Source: DATARR01 sp036376245
GTDB taxonomy: Bacteria > Acidobacteriota > Thermoanaerobaculia > Multivoradales > UBA5704
Assembly (NCBI GenBank): GCA_036376245.1
Contig: DASVAS010000003.1
Span: 62,001-126,000 of the forward strand
Reading direction: 5' to 3'
DNA length: 64,000 bases
Shown: one piece after another, positions 57,397-64,000 of the stretch
Numbering within the stretch: position 1 is the stretch's first letter
How the letters are laid out: the number at the start of each line of letters is the position of its first letter
Translations under genes and position numbers: made by a program
Notes under the pieces: generated by a model
What the model was told of the DNA's origin: nothing
Databases searched by the model: none
What the model saw: the letters and a program-made list of their open reading frames with translations, nothing else

Positions 57397-60300
57397 ATGA
57401 AATCCAAGATTCTCATCCCGATCCTCACACTGATGACCTTTCTCGGGGTGGGTGTGGCACAGGCTCAGCTCAAGCCTTCCTCTGAGGTCCTGCTGCCCTA
57501 CTTCGAGGTCGATTTGAAAGATGCCGGCAAGACGACCTTGCTGGCGGTCGGAAACATCCTCGACAAGCCGGTGGAAGGGCAGATCGAAGTGCGCACCAAC
57601 TGGGGCATCCCGATCTCGACCTTCACGATCCGATGGGAGGCCCGCGAGCTCAAGTCCTTCAACCTGCGGGACTGGTTCCTCCAGGGCAAGATGCCCAACC
57701 GCACGCTGCGCGTCGCGGAGAAGGACCAGATGAAGGCGGCCCTGACAGGCAAGCGCTCTCCCAAGGACAACCTCCTCTACTCCACGCCGGTCGCCCCGGA
57801 CCTCGCGGTGGGCTCGGTGGTCATCCGGACGACCGGCGACCGCTCCGCGGCCTTCTGGGGAGACTACCTGCTGATCGATCCCTCACGCAGCGCCTCCCTG
57901 GGCGACTCGCTGGTCAACCTCGACGAGTCGACGAGCTGCGAGGGCGGCCTCTGCTCGAAGCACGCCCTCCGCTTCCTGGCGGGCGTGGTGGTCGAAGCGG
58001 ACACCGAGGTGGTGCTCTGGACGGAGACCGTGAGCCAGCCCCGGCAGACCGCCTATCCGGAAGAGCTCAAGTTCAAGGGGTACGCCGCGATCTACGACGA
58101 GTCCGGCAAGCACATCGAAGACCGTGAGATCCGGTTCACTCCCATGCAGGTCGTCACCCTCGGCTCCCTGGGGCTGAGCGAGCCCTTCGGCTGGATCGAC
58201 CTGCGGACGGACGTGCCGGTCTTCATCGGCATCCACTACAACCGCCTCAAGAGCGACGGCGCCGCTCTCCAGGCCTACTGCATCCCCGAGATCCCGCAGC
58301 TCCCGGATCCGGATCCCGGCATCGACATCAAGAAGTGGGTCAACGGCCAGGACGCCGACACGGCTCCCGGCCCGAAGATCAAGGCCGGCTCCGCGGTGAC
58401 CTGGGACTACATCGTGCGGAACACCGGCGCCACGGTCCTGACGGACATCAAGGTCAGCGACGACGACCTGGCCGTCCAGGTGAACTGCCCGAAGACCACA
58501 CTGGAGATCGGCGAGAGCATGACCTGCAAGGGCCAGGGGATCGCCCAGGCCTGCCAGTACAAGAACATCGGCTCCGTGGTGGGCACGACCCCCGACGGCG
58601 CCGAGTTGAAGGACCAGGACGCGAGCCACTACTACGGCGACCAGAACGCGAAGATCGACATCGAGACCGCCGTCAACGGCCAGGACGCCGACGACCCTCT
58701 CGGCCCGACCCTCTCGGTGGGCGCGCCGGTGAGCTGGACTTACAAGGTGACCAACACCGGCGACGTGCAGCTGACCGGCATCGTGGTGGCGGACGACAAG
58801 AGCGTGGCCGTGACCTGCCCCAAGACCAGCCTGCATCCGGGCGAGTCCATGACCTGCTCCGCCGACGGCACCGCCGCCGAAGGCCTCTACCGCAACGTCG
58901 GCGCGGTGACCGCCAAGGCGTCCTGCGGCCCGGACGTCCAGGACAGCGATCCCAGCCACTACTTCGGCCAGAAGGACGATCCCGGGATCAAGATCCAGAA
59001 GATCACCAACGGCCATGACTGCAGCCTGCCCCCGGGTCCCACGATCCCGGTCGGCGATCCGGTGGTCTGGGAGTACATCGTGACCAACATCGGCAACGTG
59101 GCCCTGAACGACATCAAGGTGACGGACGACCAGGGCGTCGCGGTGACCTGCCCCAAGACCACCCTGCAGCCGAAGGAGTCCATGACCTGCACCGGCAAAG
59201 GCGTCGCGGTGGCCTGCCAGTACATCAACCTCGGCACGGTCACGGCCAAGACGCCCACCGGGCAGTCCTTGAAGGACAAGGACGCCAGCTACTACTTCGG
59301 CCAGCACCACGCCGCCATCGACATCGAGAAGGCCACCAACGGCGAGGACGCCGACACCGCCCCCGGCCCGACGATCCCGGTGGGCGATCCGGTGACCTGG
59401 ACCTACATGGTGACCAACACCGGCGACGTCGCCCTGACCAACGTCACCGTGACGGACGACAAGGGCGTCAACGTGACCTGCCCGAAGACCACCCTGCAGC
59501 CGGGCGAGTCCATGACCTGCACCGGCAAGGGCACCGCGGTGAAGGATCAGTACCGCAACGTCGGCGCCGTGACCGGCCTGCCGCCCTGCGGCCCCCCGGT
59601 CGCGGACCAGGACGCCAGCCACTACTTCGGCAGCATAAAAGAGCCCGAGGATCCGGAGATCAGCATCAAGAAGTACACCAACGGCCAGGACGCCGACACG
59701 GCCCCCGGCCCCCACATCCAGGAGAAGGAACCGGTCGTCTGGACCTACATCGTCACCAACACCGGCGACACGAGCCTCAGCAACGTCAAGGTCACCGACG
59801 ACCGCGGCGTCGCCGTGAGCTGCCCCAAGACCTCGCTGCAGTCGGGTGAGTCCATGACCTGCACCGGCAAGGGCATCGCCACCGTCGGCCAGTACAAGAA
59901 CATCGGCTCCGTGGTCGGCACGCCGCCCAAAGGCCCCAACGTCACGGATTCCGACCCCAGCCACTACTACGGCGACCCGTGCCCGCCGCCTCCGGTGGCG
60001 CACATCACGATCAAGAAGTACACCAACGGCGACGACGCCGACGAGGCTCCCGGCCCCAAGCTCACGGTCGGCACCGCGGTCCTCTGGACCTACATCGTCC
60101 TCAACGACGGCGAGGTGGCCCTGAGCAACGTCAAGGTCACCGACGACCGCGGGGTCCTGGTGAGCTGCCCCAAGAGCTCTCTGCAGGTGGGTGAGTCCAT
60201 GACCTGCACCGGCAACGGCATCGCCACCGCCGGCCAATACAAGAACATCGGCTCCGTGGTCGGCACGCCGCCCAAGGGAAACAACGTCACGGACGACGAC

Positions 60301-60708
60301 CCCAGCCACTACTTCGGCGAACAGCCGCCGGCGGGCAACGAGGGCTGCACCCCCGGCTACTGGAAGAACCACACGGACTCCTGGGCGGCCGCCGGCTACA
60401 GCACGAGCACCCAGGTGGCCAGCGTCTTCTCCGCGGCCTCCGGCTATCCGTCCCTGGGCTCGGCCAGCCTGCTGAACGCGCTCTCGTTCAGCGGCGGCTC
60501 CACGATCGACGGCGCGGCGGGGATCCTGCTGCGGGCCGCGGTGGCGGGTCTCCTCGACGCCTCGCACCCTGGGGTCGATTACCCGCGGAGCCCGGCCAGC
60601 GTGATCGCCGACGTCAACGCCGCCCTGGCCTCCCGGGACCGCGACACCATCCTCGGGCTGGCCTCGGCGATCGACGCCGACAACAACCTGGGGTGCCCCC
60701 TGAACTGA
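57397..60708 (+). CDS. Secreted six-repeat protein with GCTPGYWKNH C-terminal domain
   Basis: 1103 residues from ATG 57397 (GGGAGGAAG upstream). Signal peptide 1-23. Residues 24-300 form an unrecognised domain (LKPSSEVLLPYFEVDLKDAG, LKSFNLRDWFLQGKMP). Residues about 305-975 are six repeats of ~110 residues, each NGxDADxxPGP..., VxWxYxVTNTGDVALTxxxV, TDDxGVxVxCPKTxLQxGES, MTCTGxG, HYFG; two conserved cysteines per repeat. This is a DUF11/DUF7507-like Ig repeat of cell-surface proteins. The C-terminus (about 985-1103) starts GCTPGYWKNHTDSW, a small domain found at the ends of exported proteins. Transcribed from sigma-54 promoter P2; terminator at 60749. Confidence 0.88.
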   Translation: MKSKILIPILTLMTFLGVGVAQAQLKPSSEVLLPYFEVDLKDAGKTTLLAVGNILDKPVEGQIEVRTNWGIPISTFTIRWEARELKSFNLRDWFLQGKMPNRTLRVAEKDQMKAALTGKRSPKDNLLYSTPVAPDLAVGSVVIRTTGDRSAAFWGDYLLIDPSRSASLGDSLVNLDESTSCEGGLCSKHALRFLAGVVVEADTEVVLWTETVSQPRQTAYPEELKFKGYAAIYDESGKHIEDREIRFTPMQVVTLGSLGLSEPFGWIDLRTDVPVFIGIHYNRLKSDGAALQAYCIPEIPQLPDPDPGIDIKKWVNGQDADTAPGPKIKAGSAVTWDYIVRNTGATVLTDIKVSDDDLAVQVNCPKTTLEIGESMTCKGQGIAQACQYKNIGSVVGTTPDGAELKDQDASHYYGDQNAKIDIETAVNGQDADDPLGPTLSVGAPVSWTYKVTNTGDVQLTGIVVADDKSVAVTCPKTSLHPGESMTCSADGTAAEGLYRNVGAVTAKASCGPDVQDSDPSHYFGQKDDPGIKIQKITNGHDCSLPPGPTIPVGDPVVWEYIVTNIGNVALNDIKVTDDQGVAVTCPKTTLQPKESMTCTGKGVAVACQYINLGTVTAKTPTGQSLKDKDASYYFGQHHAAIDIEKATNGEDADTAPGPTIPVGDPVTWTYMVTNTGDVALTNVTVTDDKGVNVTCPKTTLQPGESMTCTGKGTAVKDQYRNVGAVTGLPPCGPPVADQDASHYFGSIKEPEDPEISIKKYTNGQDADTAPGPHIQEKEPVVWTYIVTNTGDTSLSNVKVTDDRGVAVSCPKTSLQSGESMTCTGKGIATVGQYKNIGSVVGTPPKGPNVTDSDPSHYYGDPCPPPPVAHITIKKYTNGDDADEAPGPKLTVGTAVLWTYIVLNDGEVALSNVKVTDDRGVLVSCPKSSLQVGESMTCTGNGIATAGQYKNIGSVVGTPPKGNNVTDDDPSHYFGEQPPAGNEGCTPGYWKNHTDSWAAAGYSTSTQVASVFSAASGYPSLGSASLLNALSFSGGSTIDGAAGILLRAAVAGLLDASHPGVDYPRSPASVIADVNAALASRDRDTILGLASAIDADNNLGCPLN

Positions 60709-60748
60709 ACCCCAAAGTCCTTCCCGGCAGGCAAGCCCTGCCTCTCCG

Positions 60749-60785
60749 CTCCCTGGCCGGCGGGCCAGGGAGTCTTTTTATTTTC
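60749..60785 (+). terminator. Intrinsic terminator of the repeat-protein gene
   Basis: CTCCCTGGCC-GGCG-GGCCAGGGAG, a perfect 10-bp stem, then TCTTTTTATTTT. 40 bp past the stop and just before the activator promoter. Confidence 0.92.
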
Positions 60786-60814
60786 TTGCGGGAGCACGAC
60801 CGCCCCGGTAGACT
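60786..60814 (+). promoter_or_regulatory. Sigma-70 promoter of the activator gene
   Basis: TTGCGG (60786-60791), 17-bp spacer, TAGACT (60809-60814). Transcription would start at about 60821, three or so nt before the ATG at 60824, so the mRNA would be essentially leaderless, consistent with the absence of a usable ribosome site. Confidence 0.5.
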
Positions 60815-60823
60815 CCACCAGGA

Positions 60824-62446
60824 ATGGAGCCGACATCCGGGCTGACCGTCGAGTTTCCTGCCTGGCAGGACTCCGCCGCCGATGGCGAGCGGCGGAGACG
60901 CGCCCGGACGCGGCTGCCCGCCCTCACCATCCTGTACCACCCCGACTTCCACCGGGTGGGCGAGCGGGCGATGTTGAGCGGACTGCTGGAAGGCCGCACC
61001 GTCCACCTCTCGCGCCTGGAGCCCAGCTTCACGCCGCCCCAGCGGAGCGATCCACGCCCGCTGGAGGACCGCCACATCAGCCGGTCCCCCATCCTGTTCT
61101 CGGCGTCGATGGACGGCGGCGTCCATGTCTCCCTGGGAGAGAGCCGGACCCGGTTGTCGGCGGACGGCGCGCCGGTCCAGGGCTCGTGGACCTTCTCCTG
61201 GCCCGAGGTCGAGCGCGGCATCGTGCTCGAGCTGGGGCAGTCGGTGGTCCTGCTCCTGCACACCCTCTCCTCCAATCTGCCCGCGGCTTCCGAGCGCTTC
61301 GGCCTGATCGGCGAGAGCGAGGCGATCCTGCGCGTGCGCAACGACATCCGCCGGGTGGCCGACCTCGAGGTCCCGGTGCTGCTGCGGGGCGAGACGGGCA
61401 CCGGCAAGGAGCTGGTCGCCCGCGGCATCCACCAGGCGAGCCGGCGGCATCAGAACCCGTGCATCTGCGTCAACATGGGGGCGATCCCGTCGAGCCTGGC
61501 GACCTCGGAGCTGTTCGGTTCCGTCAAGGGATCGTTCACCGGCTCGGTGCGCGACCAGGTCGGCCACTTCCAGCGCGCCCACGGCGGCACTCTCTTCCTC
61601 GACGAGATCGGCGAGGCCTCCCCCGAGGTGCAGGTCATGCTGCTGCGCGTCCTGGAGAACGGCGAGTTGCAGAAGGTCGGCGGCCTGGAGCCGCAGAAAG
61701 TCGACGTGCGCCTGATCGCGGCCACCGACGCCGACCTGGAACGGTTCATCGAGGAGGGGCGCTTCCGGGCTCCCCTGCTCCACCGGCTGGCGGGCTACGA
61801 GATCCTGATCCCGCCTCTGCGCGAGCGCCGCGACGACTTCGGCCGGCTGCTGTTCCACTTCCTGCGGCAGGAGCTGCGGGCCATCGGCGAGGAGCACCGC
61901 CTCGCTCCCGTCCGCGACGACGTCGAGCCCTGGATGCCGGCCTCGGTGGTGGCCCGGCTGGCGCGCTACACCTGGCCCGGGAACGTCCGGCAGCTCCGCA
62001 ACGCCGTGCGCCAGATCGTGATCGCCAGCCGCTCCCTGGAGACCGTCGAGATCGGTCCCCAGATCGAGCGTCTGCTCCGGCAGGCCACGATGCCGCCGTC
62101 TTCCGTGGCGGTCGAAACCGCTCCGATAGCGCCGCCGCCGCCGCGCCGGGCCGAGCCGCTGGAGTACCGCTCCCCCTCCGAGGTCAACGAGGCCGAGCTC
62201 ATCGAGGCCCTGCGCGCCACCCACTGGGAAGTCAAGCCCGCTGCCGAGCGGCTGGGCATCTCCCGGCCGGCCCTCTACCTGCTGATCGACAAGTTCCCGT
62301 CCGTCCGCAAGGCCTCCGACCTCACCCGCGAGGAGATCCTGGAAGCCCGCGCGGCCTGCGGCGGCGATCTCGAAGCCATGGTCACGCTCCTGGAGGTCTC
62401 CCGCAAGGGTCTCCAGCAGCGCATGACGCAGCTCGGGATCGTCTAG
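60824..62446 (+). CDS. FHA-domain sigma-54-dependent transcriptional activator
   Basis: 540 residues from ATG 60824. N-terminal FHA domain (about 35-150; LEDRHISRSPILF is the phosphothreonine-loop Ser-Arg region), AAA+ domain about 165-400 with Walker A GETGTGKE (from 189), the sigma-54 contact loop as GSFTGS (236-241, usually GAFTGA), Walker B TLFLDEIGE, and WPGNVRQLRN. C-terminal part has two helix-turn-helix-like segments (AELIEALRATHWEVKPAAER, LEAMVTLLEVSRKGLQQRM). FHA sensors respond to Thr phosphorylation, implying control by a Ser/Thr kinase. The flanking CTGACA palindromes and two sigma-54 promoters are the obvious targets. Confidence 0.93.
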   Translation: MEPTSGLTVEFPAWQDSAADGERRRRARTRLPALTILYHPDFHRVGERAMLSGLLEGRTVHLSRLEPSFTPPQRSDPRPLEDRHISRSPILFSASMDGGVHVSLGESRTRLSADGAPVQGSWTFSWPEVERGIVLELGQSVVLLLHTLSSNLPAASERFGLIGESEAILRVRNDIRRVADLEVPVLLRGETGTGKELVARGIHQASRRHQNPCICVNMGAIPSSLATSELFGSVKGSFTGSVRDQVGHFQRAHGGTLFLDEIGEASPEVQVMLLRVLENGELQKVGGLEPQKVDVRLIAATDADLERFIEEGRFRAPLLHRLAGYEILIPPLRERRDDFGRLLFHFLRQELRAIGEEHRLAPVRDDVEPWMPASVVARLARYTWPGNVRQLRNAVRQIVIASRSLETVEIGPQIERLLRQATMPPSSVAVETAPIAPPPPRRAEPLEYRSPSEVNEAELIEALRATHWEVKPAAERLGISRPALYLLIDKFPSVRKASDLTREEILEARAACGGDLEAMVTLLEVSRKGLQQRMTQLGIV

Positions 62447-62461
62447 GGCACGGTTCCCTCT

Positions 62462-62884
62462 TCAAAGCCCCTGGGGATAGCGGGTCTCGACGCAGGCCGC
62501 CGAGAGGACCATCTCCTTGGCGGCGGAGACGTAGGGCAGCAGGCCGACCAGGCCGCCCTTGGCGAGCTTGAGCTTGCCGCGCATCAGGCCGAAGATCGGC
62601 TCCAGATCGCGGTCCAGCACCTTCTTCCAGGTCTTGGGGTCGGCGGCGATGACGTAGGGCACGCTGGAGGTGTCGGCCGGCGTGGCGGCCCGCGCCTCGC
62701 GGCAGTCGCCGTGATAGAGGTCGAGATAGACCGACCGTTCCGGCAGGCCCAGCTTGGAATCGGCTGTCATGGTGAGCACCAGGGGCCATTCCCAGTTCTT
62801 GGCCGCGGCCCGGTAATCCTCATTGGCGTTGATCTGTTCCCCGCAGGCCACCGCCCACTCGTGGGTGAACACTTCATAGGACAT
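62462..62884 (-). CDS. SCP2 sterol-binding-like protein
   Basis: 140 residues from ATG 62884 (GGGAGG upstream). EVFTHEWAVACGEQINANED, WPLVLTMTADSKLGL, YLDLYHGDCREARAA, VPYVIAADPKTWKKVLD and MRGKLKLAKGGLVGLLPYV follow the SCP2 lipid-binding pattern (a strand region, then DxxxWxxvL and the L-x-G-x-x-L-x-x-G-x segment). Probably binds a hydrophobic ligand. Convergent with the activator gene. Confidence 0.75.
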   Translation of the reverse strand: MSYEVFTHEWAVACGEQINANEDYRAAAKNWEWPLVLTMTADSKLGLPERSVYLDLYHGDCREARAATPADTSSVPYVIAADPKTWKKVLDRDLEPIFGLMRGKLKLAKGGLVGLLPYVSAAKEMVLSAACVETRYPQGL

Positions 62885-62990
62885 CGCGGTCCTCCCTTTC
62901 CGTCGGATCAGCGCATATCGTACCCGTCCGGCGGGCATGGAACCAGGGTTCAGCGGAGGGGCTGACGCGGATGTGGTCTATGATGGGGGG

Positions 62991-63857
62991 ATGAAGACCG
63001 AAGGAGACTCCTGGCAAGACTGGTCCTGGCAAAGCCTCCTCGACGCGCTTTCCGGAACCCCTGGCGGCGTTTGCAGGCGGGAAGCAACCCTCTATTTGCG
63101 GCGTTTGCAGAGGTTTGCGTTCTCCAAGCTCAAGGAGGACCTGGAGAATCCCGATGTCTGGAAGACCACCTGGGAAGAGCCCAGGGTCCTGATCCAGATG
63201 AGCTTGCCGGGAGAAGCCCTCGCGACTCCCCGGTCCGTGTCCAAGCAGGACGCCATGGTCCAGGTCCTGACGGCCGGAGCCACCGAGCTTGCGCACGAGG
63301 GCCGGCTGGCTCCTCTCGTTCCTCTCGCCTTGCAGCCCGCCCTGGACACCCTGAACGCCGAAGAGCGCACGGAATTCCTCGACCGGTGGTTGCAACCCGC
63401 CTCGTATGGAGACGAGCAGCCTGATCCCGGCACGATCATCGGGCGAAGCCCGCACGGGCAGACCTTTCAGGCCGGGCTGGTCTTCCGGATCCACCCCCGG
63501 ATCCTCGATTCCGCGGCTCACAGCGCCACCTACGTCCTCGAAGCCGGCTTGCCATGGACCGGAAACTCTCCTCCCGACACCTGGAGCGAGGGAGAGCGGT
63601 TGACGCTCTGGACGACCATCTTTCAGTGCCTGTACGTGCTGGTCATCCATGCGGAGACCGGGGAGACCCTTCCCGAAAAGATCTCCAACCGGGTTCCCGT
63701 GCAACCGCCTCCCCGGAAGCCGTTCCACAGCTTCGACGCCGTGCTGGCTGCCGGCCGGGGCCAGTCGAGTCTCTCGCAGCGGACCTCGGCCCGGAGCCTT
63801 CAGGAGACAGCCCTCGGCGCTCTGGTCTCCCCTCCGGCCCGCCACGCCTCTACCTAG
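62991..63857 (+). CDS. Hypothetical protein
   Basis: 288 residues from ATG 62991, preceded by GGGGGG. WQDWSWQSLLDALSGTPGGV starts it; CRREATLYLRRLQRFAFSKL and LVPLALQPALDTLNAEERTE are helical. Internal segment FLDRWLQPASYGDEQPDPGT followed by IIGRSPHGQTFQAGLVFRIH. No family recognised. Codon use resembles the neighbours, so likely real. Confidence 0.55.
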   Translation: MKTEGDSWQDWSWQSLLDALSGTPGGVCRREATLYLRRLQRFAFSKLKEDLENPDVWKTTWEEPRVLIQMSLPGEALATPRSVSKQDAMVQVLTAGATELAHEGRLAPLVPLALQPALDTLNAEERTEFLDRWLQPASYGDEQPDPGTIIGRSPHGQTFQAGLVFRIHPRILDSAAHSATYVLEAGLPWTGNSPPDTWSEGERLTLWTTIFQCLYVLVIHAETGETLPEKISNRVPVQPPPRKPFHSFDAVLAAGRGQSSLSQRTSARSLQETALGALVSPPARHAST

Positions 63858-63934
63858 GCCGCGAAGGGGCGGCGGGAGTCCGGATCGCACCGGGTCGGCA
63901 TCGCGGTTCGCAATGGTGGTCGCCTCCCCCGCCC

Positions 63935-63985
63935 CAGGTTAAAACCTGGGTCTACCTGCGAATGTGCCTGAAGGCACGGTTCAGA
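63935..63985 (+). repeat. REP-like palindrome at the window edge
   Basis: CCCAGGTTAAAACCTGGG (63935-63952) followed by GTCTAC and TGCCTGAAGGCA, the same two-hairpin order as REP family II (palindrome, CTAC, short hairpin) but a different sequence. Probably a related REP subfamily. Confidence 0.5.
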
Positions 63986-64000
63986 CAACGGCACCGGTAC

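Overview
The window is high-GC bacterial chromosome with dense, mostly single-copy genes, strong AGGAGG-type ribosome sites and many small gene-free stretches carrying dispersed palindromic repeats. No rRNA, tRNA or CRISPR array was seen. An 811-residue MacB-like permease of the ADOP type (acidobacterial duplicated orphan permease), SLH-domain secreted protein, FHA-type sigma-54 activator and a lanthipeptide-like precursor with a KKLxLxKETL leader point to Acidobacteriota, perhaps the Thermoanaerobaculia; this is inferred from family content only.

Layout. 1-12 kb: partial Fe(II)/2-oxoglutarate-type oxygenase, a secreted protein of a four-member local family, a dynamin-like GTPase, an AmpG-like transporter, a large S8 protease ending in SLH domains, PspC, an aldehyde dehydrogenase. 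12-15 kb: two toxin-antitoxin-like pairs (FitAB-like; DUF433/DUF5615), an ExbD/lipoprotein pair. 15-21 kb: L,D-transpeptidase, M20 peptidase plus ADOP permease, a WaaE-like glycosyltransferase and a lysophospholipid acyltransferase.

21.98-32.02 kb is the centre of interest: five co-directional, overlapping or nearly overlapping genes with the exact order and domain content of the enediyne core cassette: DUF1702 protein (UnbL/E3), FG-GAP/ASPIC-UnbV protein (UnbV/E4), RnfD-like membrane protein (UnbU/E5), iterative enediyne polyketide synthase (KS-AT-ACP-KR-DH-PPTase) and hot-dog thioesterase (TEBC/E10). All catalytic residues inspected are present. No other warhead-tailoring gene is adjacent. 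An RND/MMPL exporter follows at 33.3 kb.

32-42 kb: three more members of the secreted family, a previously uncalled 56-residue RiPP precursor (35.9 kb), YihY, and a molybdopterin oxidoreductase. 42-51.6 kb is an accessory, decaying region: a broken beta-lactamase-family gene, a TIR/zinc-ribbon protein, an ECF42 sigma factor with its YCII partner, a RAYT transposase surrounded by its REP palindromes, a 20-bp palindromic repeat array between inverted repeats, toxin-antitoxin remnants, three fragments of one membrane protein gene and two small cysteine-rich secreted proteins. 51.7-57 kb returns to housekeeping genes (ligA, msrB, DoxX-like, PQQ-propeller).

57-62.4 kb is a self-contained sigma-54 regulon: two tandem sigma-54 promoters, each with upstream CTGACA/TGTCAG palindromes, one driving an apparent ~55-nt terminated small RNA, the other a 1103-residue six-repeat secreted protein; the adjacent gene encodes an FHA-containing sigma-54 activator that is the natural candidate to bind these sites.
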